A stretch of 64,000 nt of DNA from AC-32 sp963765785 (GCA_963765785.1 CAVXXW010000010.1:15192-79191), one strand, 5' to 3'. Positions 9,769 to 18,443 are shown, counted from the stretch's first letter. Program-made: numbers and translations. Notes: generated from the letters alone by a model not told the origin.

Positions 9769-11623
9769 TCACGCCCGACCCGCCTTGTGCAGCTGGGCGT
9801 AGATGGAGCGAGCGGTGCGTTCCGGGATGCCCGGCACGCCTTCGAGTTCCTCCTGGCTCGCGTCCAGAAACCGCTCCGCCGAGCCGAAGTGCCGCAGCAG
9901 CGCCCGCCGCCGGGCCGGGCCGACGCCCTGGAGCGTGTCGAAGATCGACTCCCGCGCCCTCGCGTCACGGCGCTGGCGGTGGAAGCCGAGCGCGAAGCGG
10001 TGCGCCTCGTCGCGGATCCGCTGGAGCAGGTGCAGGCCCGGTGAGTCGCGGTCGAGCCGGATCGGGTCGGGCTGGCCCGGCACGAACACCTCCTCCTCAC
10101 GCTTGGCCAGCGCGATCACCGCCACACGCGGCAGGTCGTACGCCTGCATCGCCTGCAGCGCAGCCGCGAGCTGGCCCTTGCCGCCGTCGATCACGACGAG
10201 GTTCGGCGTCGCCGCGAACGACTCGTCGTAGTCCTCGGCCGCGGCGCCGGCCTGGAGCCTGTGCGAACCGCCGCGATACGACCTCCTCGAGCGCCGCGTA
10301 GTCGTCCTGCCCGTGGAGCGTCTTCACGCCGAACTTGCGGTAGTGCGCCTTCTTCGCCAGCGCGTCCTGGAAGACGACCATCGAGCCGACGACGTCGGAG
10401 CCCTGGATGTTCGAGATGTCGTAGCACTCGATGCGGAGCGGCAAGCTCTCGAGGTTCAGTGCCTCGCGCAGCTCCTCGAGCGCCTCGACCCGGCGCAGCC
10501 GCTTCCGTTCGGCCTGCACGGCCTCCGACTCGAGCGCCAGGCGAGCGTTCTCGGCCGCGAGCTCCTGCAGGCGTCGCTTCTCGCCGCGCCGCGGCGCGCG
10601 CACCTCGACGTGCGAGCCGCGCTGGTCGGAGAGGAACTGCTCCAGCGCGCTCGTGTCCCCGGCGTCGGCCGGCACGACGATCTGCGGCGGCACGCTCGGC
10701 GACGAGCCGTAGTACTCGATCGCGAACGCCTCCAGCAGCGTCGCGGTGTCCTGGCCGTCGACGTTCTCGAGATGGAAGCCGTAGCGGTCGATCAGCTTGC
10801 CGTCGCGGAGCGGGAAGATCTGCACGGCCGCCCGATCCCCGTCGACGGCAATGCCGATCACGTCGACCGAGCCGACCGAGCGCCGGTCGGCCGTCTGCCG
10901 CTCGACCAGGTGCCGCACCGCGAACAGCCGGTTGCGGTAGCGGGCCGCCTCCTCGAAGCGCTCGCCGTCTGCGGCCTCCTTCATCTTCCGCTCGAGCTCG
11001 CGCTGGATCGGCCGCGTCTCGCCGGAGAGGAACTCGATCACGTTCTCGATGATCTGCCGGTAGTCGTCCTTCGAGACGTAGCCGACGCAGGGCGCCAGGC
11101 AACGCTCGATGTGGTAGTCGAGGCACGGGATCCCGCTGTGCCGACCGGGCTTCGGGCCCTCGCACGGCCGGTACGGGAAGACGCGGTTCAGCACGTCCAG
11201 CGTCTCGCGCACCTTCTTCGCGTTCGCGTACGGCCCGAAGTAGACGACACCGCGCCGGTGCCGCTCGCGCGTGAACATGACCCGCGGATAGTCGTCGTCG
11301 ACCGTGACGGCGATGTACGGGAACGACTTGTCGTCGCGGAGGCGGACGTTGAACGGCGGGCGGTGCCGCTTGACGAGGTTCTGCTCGAGATGGAGCGCCT
11401 CGACCTCGGTGTTCGTGACGATCACCTCGACGTCGGCGACGCGGTCCGGGAGCCGCTGGATCGTCGAGCGTGAGTCCGGCGTCTTCTGGAAGTAGCTGCG
11501 CACGCGCGGCCGCAGCGACTTCGCCTTGCCGATGTAGAGGACCTGGCCGCGCTCGTCGCGGAAGAGGTAGACGCCGGGCTTGGCCGGAAGCCGTTTCAGC
11601 TGCTCTTCCAGAGGTGTGGCCAT
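9769..11623 (-). CDS. uvrC: Excinuclease ABC subunit C, frame broken by one extra base near 10,258
   Basis: Nucleotide-excision repair incision subunit. It starts at ATG 11623 (MATPLEEQLKRLPAKPGVYL), with the GIY-YIG domain (GVYLFRDERGQVLYIGKAKS), UvrBC contact region (ERKMKEAADGERFEEAARYR), RNase H-like part (CYDISNIQGSDVVGSMVVF) and C-terminal HhH (FDTLQGVGPARRRALLRHFG). After SRRFAQ the frame shifts by +1: removing one of the two C/G bases at 10,258-10,259 restores LQAGAAAEDYDESFAATP and then IDGGKGQL. The corrected length is 617 residues, normal for UvrC. All domains are otherwise intact, so a sequence error is more likely than a true pseudogene. Confidence 0.9.
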
Positions 11624-11650
11624 GGCCGGGCAAGGGTAGCCTCCGGCCCC

Positions 11651-13012
11651 GTGAGAAAAGCCGTGCTCGCAGGGGTGGTCGCGGCGGCCGCGATCGCCGG
11701 TGTCGTCGCAGCGATGGTGCTTTCCTCCAGGGGTGGAGGCGAGGGCCAGGCGTCGCCGACGACGGGTTCGACGGGTTCGACGGCGAGCCCGACGGCCACC
11801 ACGCAGGTACCGACGAGCACCGGGACGAGCACGAGCGTTTCCACCCCGCAGGGCACCACCACCGCCCCGCCGATTCCCACGCGGCCGGTGAAGCTCCCGC
11901 CGCCCCCGTCGCCGCGCTCCGCAAAGAGAGAGTCGTTCCTGGTCGGCACCGTCGACGACTCGCTCGCCCAGCAGAGCGCGCCGTATGCACAGGCGCAGGT
12001 CGACCTCTCCCGCGACGCCAGCTTCGACGCCGCGATCGTCTCCGCCACCTGGCAGCGCGGCCAGCGCAGCCCGCCGGCGCCGCTGCTGGCCGTCCTCCGC
12101 AACGTCGCCCGCGCGACGGCCCGCGACCACATGCAACTGATGCTCGTCGTCTGGCATGGGCAATCCGGCGAGACGCCGCGGACCCCGTCCGAGCGCGCCG
12201 ACTTCGCCGCCTTCGCGGCCGCACTCGTGAAGGCGCTGCCGCAAGTGAAGGCCGTCATCGTCGGAAACGAGCCGAACCTGAGCACGTTCTGGAGGCCGCA
12301 GTTCGGCGCCGGCGGCAGCGACGCCGCCGCACATGCGTACGAGGATCTGCTGGCGCGCAGCTACGACACGGTCAAGGCGGCGCGGCCCGACGTGCTCGTG
12401 CTCGGCGGAGCCCTGTCGCCGCGCGGAGCCGACCGCCGGGGCGGGTCGCGCCCCACCCACTCCCCCACGCGCTTCCTCTACGACCTCGGCGTCGCCTACC
12501 GGACGAGCGGCCGCACGAGGCCGCTGATGGACGCGTTCGCGATCCACCCGTACATGCAGGCCTCCCGCATCGCGCCCACGGCGCCGCACCCGGACAACAC
12601 GTCGATCACGGTCGCCGACTACCCGAAGCTCGTCCGCCTGCTCGACGCCGCCTTCCGCGACACCGGCCAGGAGGCGGCCCACCTGCCGATCTACTACACC
12701 GAGTTCGGCGTCCAGACGCCGGTGCCCGGGTCGAAGCGGCGGTTCTACTCCGACCTCGGCTCGCCCACGCGCTCCGACTCCGTCTCCTTCGCCACGCAGG
12801 CCGCCTACTACCGACGCGCGCTCGAGCTGGCCTACTGCCAGCCGACCGTGCGCGGGCTGTTCGTCTTCCACACCTTCGACGAGGCGAGCCTCTACGGCTG
12901 GCAGTCGGGCCTCTACTTCGCGGACCGGACGCCGAAACCGAGCCTGCCGGCGTTCAAGCGCACCGTGAGCGACCTGCGCAACGGCCGCTTCCCGGCCTGC
13001 AGCGGCGGCTAG
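11651..13012 (+). CDS. Secreted or membrane-anchored TIM-barrel glycosidase-like protein (453 aa)
   Basis: An N-terminal hydrophobic segment (VLAGVVAAAAIAGVVAAMVL) precedes a Ser/Thr/Pro-rich linker of about 60 residues, typical of cell-surface actinobacterial proteins. The rest resembles clan-A glycoside hydrolases (GH39/GH5-like): AVIVGNEPNLSTFW holds the acid/base Glu after Asn, and YYTEFGVQT could hold the nucleophile Glu. AFAIHPYMQ and ALELAYCQPTVRGLFVFHTFDE are also typical of the barrel. It starts at GTG 11651. hemQ follows after 9 bases, so the two may be cotranscribed. The substrate is unknown. Confidence 0.75.
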   Translation: MRKAVLAGVVAAAAIAGVVAAMVLSSRGGGEGQASPTTGSTGSTASPTATTQVPTSTGTSTSVSTPQGTTTAPPIPTRPVKLPPPPSPRSAKRESFLVGTVDDSLAQQSAPYAQAQVDLSRDASFDAAIVSATWQRGQRSPPAPLLAVLRNVARATARDHMQLMLVVWHGQSGETPRTPSERADFAAFAAALVKALPQVKAVIVGNEPNLSTFWRPQFGAGGSDAAAHAYEDLLARSYDTVKAARPDVLVLGGALSPRGADRRGGSRPTHSPTRFLYDLGVAYRTSGRTRPLMDAFAIHPYMQASRIAPTAPHPDNTSITVADYPKLVRLLDAAFRDTGQEAAHLPIYYTEFGVQTPVPGSKRRFYSDLGSPTRSDSVSFATQAAYYRRALELAYCQPTVRGLFVFHTFDEASLYGWQSGLYFADRTPKPSLPAFKRTVSDLRNGRFPACSGG

Positions 13013-13021
13013 GGTTCAGGC

Positions 13022-13753
13022 GTGGCCGGCCAGTACGTCGCGTACACCTTCTTCAAGGTCGACCCCGGCTGGCGGCGGCTCCCGATCGAGGAGCGCGCAG
13101 CCGGGAAGGATGCCTTCGCGGAGACCGTCGAGGACTTCTCCGGCCGGATGTCCACGCTCCGCGCGTACTCGACCACGGGCGTGCGGCCGGAGACGGACTT
13201 CTTCCTCTGGAAGATCACCGAGCGCTACGACGACCTGGGCGAGCTCGGCGCGGCGCTGAACGCGACGCCGCTCGCCGGCTGGCTGGCGACCCCGTACTCG
13301 TACCTCGCCACGACGAAGGCGTCCGAGTACACGAACGCGCGCAAGCCGCGGCAGGTCGTGCCGAAGGGCTCGCCCTATCTCGTCGTCTACCCGTTCGTGA
13401 AGCTGCGTTCCTGGTACTCGCTGCCGAAGGAGGACCGGCAGCGCGCGATGGACGAGCACATGCGAGTCGGACACGAGTTCTCGACGATCCACAACCACAC
13501 GACCTACTCGTTCGGGATCGACGACCAGGAGTTCATGACCGTCTTCGAGTGCGACGAGCCTGCCGACTTCATGCACCTGATGCAAACGCTGCGCGAGTCC
13601 GAGGCGAGCCGCTACACGGAGCGCGACACGCCGATATTTGTCGGAGCGCTCTGCTCGATTCGAGAAGCGTTGGACGCCCTAGACGGTGTGGGAGCCGGCC
13701 GTGCCAGCAAAGCCGGCACGGCCTCTTCGACGGCATCGCAAGCGACGCCTTAG
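13022..13753 (+). CDS. hemQ: Coproheme decarboxylase (chlorite dismutase family)
   Basis: HemQ makes heme b from coproheme III in the monoderm heme pathway. The N-terminus is GQYVAYTFFKVDPGWRRL. The core has TDFFLWKITERYDDL, SPYLVVYPFVKLRSWYSLP, and EHMRVGHEFSTIHNHTTYSF, which carries the proximal His. The start is GTG 13022. Homology ends near ALDALDG; the last 19 residues (from about 13,697) are encoded by a two-hairpin dispersed repeat, which also gives the stop codon. Confidence 0.92.
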   Translation: MAGQYVAYTFFKVDPGWRRLPIEERAAGKDAFAETVEDFSGRMSTLRAYSTTGVRPETDFFLWKITERYDDLGELGAALNATPLAGWLATPYSYLATTKASEYTNARKPRQVVPKGSPYLVVYPFVKLRSWYSLPKEDRQRAMDEHMRVGHEFSTIHNHTTYSFGIDDQEFMTVFECDEPADFMHLMQTLRESEASRYTERDTPIFVGALCSIREALDALDGVGAGRASKAGTASSTASQATP

Positions 13754-13756
13754 CAG
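13697..13756 (+). repeat. Two-hairpin dispersed element, copy 2, in the hemQ tail
   Basis: First hairpin GGCCGTGCC...GGCACGGCC, then GGCATCGCAAGCGACGCC. Its order and much of its sequence match the minus-strand copy at 9,686-9,743; the string CGGCATCGCAAGCGACGCC is identical apart from its first flanking base. Confidence 0.65.
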
Positions 13757-13812
13757 GCCATCGCGAGGTCCATCCGCGACGAGCTCGACGACGCCGCGGT
13801 CACGGCGCGCGC

Positions 13813-14193
13813 CTAGTAGCCGTACGAGTGCTCGTCGCGCCAGACGCGCCACATCGCGAAGCCCCCGAGCACGAAGACCGCGACGAAGACCAGCAGGTTG
13901 AGGCCGCTCCCAACCGACACGAACCACCGTGACGCGACGTTGACGACGATCAGCACGGCCGCGCCGTAGAAGACCACGCGCGAGCGCGCCGACCACATCG
14001 AGATCTCCTCCCTGTGGTCGCGCCAGAGAAGGTAGACGAAGAACGCGATCGCGAGGAAGAAGGCGATCTGCGCGAGCAGGAAAAGCGCGGTGAGCGTCTT
14101 CTCGAGCTGGAGCACGACGATCACCACCGCGATCAGCGCGATGATCAGGAACCCGCGGAGCGTCGGGTTCAGGTCGCGAAATGCGCGCCTCAT
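13813..14193 (-). CDS. Small integral membrane protein (126 aa, about four helices)
   Basis: Hydrophobic segments at about residues 14-29, 36-56, 72-90 and 97-113 (for example FLIIALIAVVIVVLQL and LLVFVAVFVLGGFAMW), with charged loops (RDHREE, MWSARSR) and a short C-terminal tail, RDEHSYGY. It starts at ATG 14193 and lies 27 bases after the coiled-coil gene on the same strand. No family is recognised. Confidence 0.7.
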   Translation of the reverse strand: MRRAFRDLNPTLRGFLIIALIAVVIVVLQLEKTLTALFLLAQIAFFLAIAFFVYLLWRDHREEISMWSARSRVVFYGAAVLIVVNVASRWFVSVGSGLNLLVFVAVFVLGGFAMWRVWRDEHSYGY

Positions 14194-14220
14194 GCGACCA
14201 GGGTAGCCCGCCGCGGAGCG

Positions 14221-14691
14221 TTACCAGCCGACGTCGCGCGGCGCCGTGACCATGGTCGCCTCGTCCGGCTCCGACGCAGCGCGGACTCGCTGTGCTTCGC
14301 GGGCGGCTTCGCGCAGATTGCCGAGCACCTCTTTGAGATGCACCTCCATGGCGCGCCGTTCCCGCTCTGATTGCTCGACCTCGTGCCGGAGCACCTTCTT
14401 CGCCTGCTCGGCGTCGTCGAGCCGCGCCCTGAGCTCGCGCTCGTGCGCCTCCGCGTGGTGCGAAGTGGCCTGGACGCTCGCGCTCAGCTTCGCGAGCTCA
14501 CGCTCGGCCGCCTTCGCCCGTCGCCGGGCCTGATCGAGCTCCGCGCGCAGGTTGTGTGCCTCGGTCTCGGCCTTCGTGCGGCGCTTCGCCTCCCGGTCGC
14601 GCTCTGCCTGGGCGAGGACGCGTGCCTTCTCGAGCGAGTCCACCTCCGTCGCCAGCAGCGACAGCTCTCGTGCGAGGTTGCGTGCCTCCAT
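14221..14691 (-). CDS. Coiled-coil protein (156 aa)
   Basis: Almost entirely heptad-like, charged sequence from residue 1 to about 135 (MEARNLARELSLLATEVDSL, ELDQARRRAKAAERELAKL), so a long coiled coil is expected. ATG 14691 is the likely start; a GTG at 14739 would add 16 Ser/Gly/Arg-rich residues and run into the divergent bcp leader. It probably shares a transcript with the membrane protein downstream, perhaps as a structural partner. The function is unknown. Confidence 0.65.
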   Translation of the reverse strand: MEARNLARELSLLATEVDSLEKARVLAQAERDREAKRRTKAETEAHNLRAELDQARRRAKAAERELAKLSASVQATSHHAEAHERELRARLDDAEQAKKVLRHEVEQSERERRAMEVHLKEVLGNLREAAREAQRVRAASEPDEATMVTAPRDVGW

Positions 14692-14757
14692 GCGGGCGTC
14701 CTTCGACCCGCGCGCGGATCTCCCTCCCGTCCCGCTCACGGTAATCTGCGGCCCGAC

Positions 14758-15195
14758 GTGGTCGAGGAAGGCAAGCCGGCACCGAACTTCGAGCTCGAGA
14801 GCGACAGCGGCGAGACCGTCAAGCTCTCCGACCTCCGCGGCAAGCCCGTCGTCCTCTACTTCTACCCCAAGGACGACACACCCGGCTGCACGCGGCAGGC
14901 TTGCGGGATCCGCGATACCTGGGGCGAGTTCCAGCGTGCCGGCGCGGAGGTGTTCGGCATCAGCGCCGACACCGTCGCGTCGCATGAGAAGTTCAAGGAG
15001 AAGTACTCGCTCCCGTTCCCGCTTCTCGCCGATCCCGAGCACAAGCTCGGCGAGGCGTACGGCGTGGCGCGGGAGGGGAAGAACTCGTACGAGCGCTCGA
15101 CGTTCGTGATCGACGCCGGCGGCAACGTCGCGAAGATCATGCGCCGCGTGAACCCCGACCAGCACGCCGACCAGGTGCTCGAGGCGCTCGCATGA
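14758..15195 (+). CDS. bcp: Peroxiredoxin of the BCP/AhpC-TSA family
   Basis: Thiol peroxidase of 145 residues. The motif KDDTPGCTRQACGIRD has the peroxidatic Cys and a second Cys five residues on, the atypical 2-Cys BCP arrangement. YERSTFVIDAGGNVAKIMR is the usual C-terminal strand. The start is GTG 14758 (VVEEGKPAPNFEL), where homology begins. The stop overlaps the next ATG (ATGA). Confidence 0.93.
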   Translation: MVEEGKPAPNFELESDSGETVKLSDLRGKPVVLYFYPKDDTPGCTRQACGIRDTWGEFQRAGAEVFGISADTVASHEKFKEKYSLPFPLLADPEHKLGEAYGVAREGKNSYERSTFVIDAGGNVAKIMRRVNPDQHADQVLEALA

Positions 15196-15614
15196 TGTGG
15201 TCGCGACGCGATCCGGACCTGGTGCTCGTCGAGGCCATGCTCGCGCCACCGCCGCTCGACGACGCCCGCCGCTCGCTCGCGTACTGGCAGCAGCGGCGCA
15301 GGACGCTGCCGGTCTACCAACGCAGCGCGCGGCGGGAAGCCCGCGAGATGGAGGCGCGCTGGGAGGGCCGGGTCCGCGAGGCCGAGCTGGTGCGCTTCGA
15401 GTCGACCGTTCCCGGGAGGATCCTGAAGGCGGTCGGGCTCTCGGGCCTCTACGGCAGGATGCTGCCGCTGAACAAGGGGCGGCTCCTGTGGCTCGCCTGG
15501 GCGATCGCGCCGCGGCGGCTGAAGCTGGTCGCGGGCGGCCTGGTCGCGGCCTGGCTGCTCGTCTCGCTCGTCGCCGTGACGGCGCTCGCGGCCGTCGTCT
15601 TCCGGCTCGGCTAG
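15192..15614 (+). CDS. Single-span membrane protein of unknown function (140 aa)
   Basis: The N-terminal ~100 residues are basic and Arg-rich (QQRRRTLPVYQRSARREARE); the C-terminus has one long hydrophobic helix (LVAGGLVAAWLLVSLVAVTA). It overlaps the bcp stop by four bases, so it is cotranslated with the peroxiredoxin. No known domain. Confidence 0.65.
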   Translation: MMWSRRDPDLVLVEAMLAPPPLDDARRSLAYWQQRRRTLPVYQRSARREAREMEARWEGRVREAELVRFESTVPGRILKAVGLSGLYGRMLPLNKGRLLWLAWAIAPRRLKLVAGGLVAAWLLVSLVAVTALAAVVFRLG

Positions 15615-15623
15615 CCCGTTCGG

Positions 15624-15842
15624 TTAGCTATCGCCCTGGCGTTCGCCGGAGAACGACTGCTCCCAACCGACGTTCACGAGCATCGCGCCCACCTCGCGGA
15701 CTGCAAGGGCGATCTCGAGGCCGATCTCTCTGATCGCCTCGGTCTCGCGGGCCGTCGACGCACTTGCGCGCAGCTGCTCGAGCAGCCCTTCGAGCCGCTC
15801 GATCTCCGCGTAGTTCTTTTGCTCAGGGTTGTTGACTGCCAT
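15624..15842 (-). CDS. Small coiled-coil protein (72 aa)
   Basis: MAVNNPEQKNYAEIERLEGL begins a short amphipathic helical protein (EIERLEGLLEQLRASAS; EIGLEIALAVREVGAML). The codon-position pattern looks coding. No family is recognised; convergent with the preceding membrane gene. Confidence 0.5.
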   Translation of the reverse strand: MAVNNPEQKNYAEIERLEGLLEQLRASASTARETEAIREIGLEIALAVREVGAMLVNVGWEQSFSGERQGDS

Positions 15843-15888
15843 TAGTGCTCGACCAACTCCGCGCCCTCTTCGACCTCTATGACGAAGC

Positions 15889-15928
15889 TATGCGGATGAG
15901 AGGACTTGAACCTCCACGGGGTTCTGAG
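15889..15928 (-). repeat. 3' end of tRNA-Leu, attachment-site-like copy A
   Basis: On the minus strand this 40-base segment contains the end of a variable arm, a full T-arm (GGAGG-TTCAAGT-CCTCT) and the acceptor 3' strand CATCCGC plus A, as in bacterial tRNA-Leu with a GCGGATG acceptor. The 5' two-thirds of a tRNA are absent. An identical 40 bases occur at 22,483-22,522 in the same orientation. Such footprints mark integration sites. Confidence 0.75.
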
Positions 15929-16045
15929 TGTAATGGCCTGCCGCGGCGAGTCGTGACAGGAAGCCGGTTTGCGCCGGCCGAGGTGCCTCGGATCTCCCCG
16001 GTCCGAGTCGGTGTACGGACTGAGCGCGGACTAGACTCGGCTCTC

Positions 16046-16141
16046 GTGCAGGCCGAGAACGTCGCGCTGATCCCGAAGTGCGCGGAATGCGAGGGCGCGT
16101 ACTGCCCGAAGTGCGCGGAGCGGGAGGTCGGCAACGGCTGA
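16046..16141 (+). pseudogene. Shortened zinc-ribbon mini-protein (family copy 1)
   Basis: GTG 16046 gives 31 residues with CAECEG...CPKCAEREVG. Compared with the fuller relatives at 22.9, 26.6 and 26.8 kb (C-x2-C-x3-WLPAD...FYC-x2-C-A-x-REFG), the middle ~30 residues are missing, leaving the two Cys pairs only four residues apart. It may be an internal deletion product or a minimal two-CxxC peptide. It ends 10 bases before the stress-protein gene. Confidence 0.5.
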
Positions 16142-16151
16142 CTCGCCGGAC

Positions 16152-16589
16152 CTGTTTCGGAACATCCTGGTCGGCATCGACGACTCGCCGTCCTCGCGGC
16201 GGGCGCTCGAGTATGCGATCGGACTCGCCCGAGCGGGCAATGCCAAGCTGACGCTGATGACAGTTGCGCCGCCGCCCTCGACTTACGTCACCCTGGGCGG
16301 GTTGAGCCCCGAGACGATGGGCGCCCAGTTGGACAAGTGGGCGAGGGAGGCGTTGGAGGACGCCGCCCAACTCGTCCCTGACGACGTCATCGCGCACAAA
16401 GTGCAGGGCAGCGGCCAGGCAGGCCCCGCGATCCTGAAGGAGGTCAAGCGTGGACAGTACGACCTGATCGTGCTCGGCTCCCGCGGGCGGGGGCGCGCAC
16501 AGGAAGGCCTTCTCGGAAGCGTCAACGGCTACCTCCACTTCCGCGCGCAGGTCCCGCTACTCACCGTGCCCGAGGAGAGCAGTACCTAG
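16152..16589 (+). CDS. Universal stress protein (UspA family), probable CTG start
   Basis: 145 residues in the usual size range. LFRNILVGIDDSPSSRRALE is the conserved first strand and helix, and LGSRGRGRAQEGLLGSV matches the ATP-binding G-x2-G-x9-G-S/T motif. The only initiator-like codon at the homology start is CTG 16152; the first ATG (16257) would remove the nucleotide-binding N-terminus. Cytoplasmic stress-response role by family. Confidence 0.85.
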   Translation: MFRNILVGIDDSPSSRRALEYAIGLARAGNAKLTLMTVAPPPSTYVTLGGLSPETMGAQLDKWAREALEDAAQLVPDDVIAHKVQGSGQAGPAILKEVKRGQYDLIVLGSRGRGRAQEGLLGSVNGYLHFRAQVPLLTVPEESST

Positions 16590-16690
16590 CGTCCGGCTAC
16601 GCCCCGTTCCCGTCGCCGCCTAGTCGCTCTTTCGGACATGGCGCGCAGCGTCTGTACCGCCTCCCAGTGCCAGCGCAGCGCCTCGGCGCT
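16586..16690 (-). pseudogene. 3'-end remnant of an unidentified gene (copy A)
   Basis: The minus-strand frame reads WHWEAVQTLRAMSERATRRR then RERGVAGR and a stop. A matching C-terminus (YQEAVQTLRRMPERATRSRR, RERGVA, stop) lies at 30,173-30,262. Neither has a recognisable upstream part, so both appear to be relics of one gene family. Confidence 0.45.
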
Positions 16691-16779
16691 GGCCGCCTGG
16701 TGAACCCAAAACGGAGAGCGGCCCGATGGACGGGCCGCTCGACCGAGCACGCGACGGAGGTGTCGTGTGCGCTGTGCGA

Positions 16780-17142
16780 TTACTTGATCGTCAGCTTCAG
16801 GTGGTTGTCGTCGGGTGCCTGCTTGACCATCGTGATCTTGTAGACCCCCGTCGCCTTGAGCGTCAACGACGCCCCGACCTTCGCGTGCTTCGTGCCACCC
16901 GGGCCCTTGATAATCAGGGCGGCCTCGTCGAGGTTGACGAGCTTGACCGGGCCGCTGCGCGTGACCGTCTTGGCGTATTTGCGGTGATTCGGGCCTCCTG
17001 CGACGTAGAACCAGTGGCAGCCGGGGTCGTGCATCGCGACGATGAGCTTGGTCGGCGTCACTGCGGCATGGTTCACCTGCGCGGCCGCAACCGGCACCGC
17101 CAGCATCAGGCCGGCGATCACCGTAAGAGTGAGTTTGCGCAT
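16780..17142 (-). CDS. Secreted small protein with a CHWFY motif (120 aa)
   Basis: ATG 17142 is preceded by GGAGGT at good spacing. A signal peptide (KLTLTVIAGLMLAVPVAAAQ) leads to a beta-rich domain: HDPGCHWFYVAGG, ALIIKGPGGTKHAKVGASL, TGVYKITMVKQAPDD. I have no domain name for it; the pattern (a single Cys-His-Trp after an Asp-Pro-Gly turn) could suggest a small binding fold. It stands alone, convergent with the stress protein. Confidence 0.7.
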   Translation of the reverse strand: MRKLTLTVIAGLMLAVPVAAAQVNHAAVTPTKLIVAMHDPGCHWFYVAGGPNHRKYAKTVTRSGPVKLVNLDEAALIIKGPGGTKHAKVGASLTLKATGVYKITMVKQAPDDNHLKLTIK

Positions 17143-17305
17143 AACTGCTACCTCCATCGCGTGTCGTTTCGCGAATCAGACACGCCAAGGGGCCACGCTT
17201 CGTCCGCGAAGACGCCGATCTAGCCCCGGGAGAACTAGGGATTCGGGCGGGAGGTGCTCCTCGGTTGTGGAGCGCGCCGCAGCTTCCGCGGGGGTCGGCT
17301 AGGGC

Positions 17306-17370
17306 CTAGCCGAGCTGATGCTTGTAGACGATCGCCTGAGCCTGCGCCTGCCGCAGCGAAGCGCGCCCAC
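17306..17370 (-). pseudogene. C-terminal remnant of an HNH-like secreted protein
   Basis: The minus strand reads LRQAQAQAIVYKHQLG and a stop. This matches the C-terminus LRQARAQEIAYKHRFG of the complete gene at 26,077-26,535. The upstream part is not found here; it is joined to the broken propeller gene. Confidence 0.5.
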
Positions 17371-17372
17371 GG

Positions 17373-18240
17373 GTAGATCGGGCAGCGGCGAGCCCTGAAG
17401 CCCGCCGCTGTTCGACTCAATGCCTAATGCACGAGCGGATGCGTGCCCCAGTCGGGCGAACCCGTCTGGCGACCGCGTCGGTTCGTTGCAACCCAGGGCG
17501 TTGGGATCGGCGTTCGCGCCCCCGCAGGCCGATGTCGGCTGGACGTTGATCTCATGCAGGCCGGTGCCGTCGGTATGCACGACCCAGATCGAGCTGTGCA
17601 CGTCCGGCGTCACGTGTTGCGAGAAGACCGATCTCGTTTCCCTGCGGCGACCAGCTGCCGAAGGAACTGAAATCGAGACCTGCAGGCGTGATCTGCTTGA
17701 GCCCGGTTCCGTTGATGTTGACGACGAACAAGGCGTCGACCGTCGTCCGCAGGAAGACGATCCGCTTCCCGTTCGGCGACCAGTCCCCGGGGATTGTCGT
17801 CGCCGCCGGGACTCGAGGTGATCTGCGTGAGGCCACCGCCATCGGAGGTTCGGATCGTGTGGATGCCGTTCTGACTGCCGTCATCGCTGAACGTCTCGCA
17901 GAGGAACAGCCTTCCGTCAGGCGACGGGCTGCCGCATGGATTGAAGAGCCCCGGGTACCCCGCGTCGACGATGCGGAACGTTCCGTCGTCGGGGTTGATG
18001 ATCGTTGCGCCGCCGCCGAGCGACGACCCGCAGGTCGCAATATGGGCGCCTCCGAGAACCACATCGGGCACTCGCCGGTTTCCGTCGGTGCCTGGATGAG
18101 CCGCTGGCCCGTGCCGTCCGGGTTGACCAGGTAGACCTGCGTATCGCCGAGGTCCGGGTTGAACCGGGCGAACGTGAAGCCTTCGGCCGGGCGATAGACC
18201 TCGGCCGGAGTCCCGCTCACCGGATCAACATCGGCCGGGT
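17373..18240 (-). pseudogene. TolB/WD40-like propeller protein, broken in several frames
   Basis: TolB-type blade signatures run along the minus strand but in alternating frames: FTFARFNPDLGDTQVYLVNP, then (shifted) INPDDGTFRIVDAGYPGLFN and DGRLFLCETFSDDGSQNGIH, then (shifted) WSPNGKRIVFLRTTVDALFV and NINGTGLKQITPAGLDFSSF, then (shifted) SSIWVVHTDGTGLHEINVQP. At least three frame changes are needed, and no signal peptide is seen at the 5' end. A decayed or badly sequenced propeller gene. Confidence 0.7.
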
Positions 18241-18443
18241 GACGTTTCTCGAAGTTCGGCCCTGCAAGCCCCACGGGTCGGGTCGACGCCCGCGAGCCAG
18301 ACGAGACCCTCTTCGACTCCGATTGTGGCCACGGCGTAGAGCGTGTACATCGCTGAACGGCGACGTGCCTCCTCATCAGCCCACGCGATGACCGCATGCA
18401 CGTCCTCTGCCTCGAGAACGCAGTGCTCGGCCGCCGCCCACAT
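18225..18443 (-). CDS. Small protein of unknown function (72 aa)
   Basis: ATG 18443 opens MWAAAEHCVLEAEDVHAVIA, then WADEEARRRSAMYTLYAVAT and GVEEGLVWLAGVDPTRG. The acidic, beta-alpha-like composition looks coding. The last ~15 residues are Arg/Ser-rich and could follow a frame change. It sits just upstream of the broken propeller gene on the same strand. Confidence 0.45.
   Translation of the reverse strand: MWAAAEHCVLEAEDVHAVIAWADEEARRRSAMYTLYAVATIGVEEGLVWLAGVDPTRGACRAELRETSPGRC

Noticed and set aside
10097..12871. 924-aa minus-strand frame
   Set aside because: Only the part from 11,623 onward is UvrC; the upstream part is the shadow of the secreted glycosidase.
15889..15928. Complete tRNA-Leu gene
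   Set aside because: T-arm and 3' acceptor are present but no D-arm, anticodon arm or 5' acceptor strand precedes them on the minus strand.
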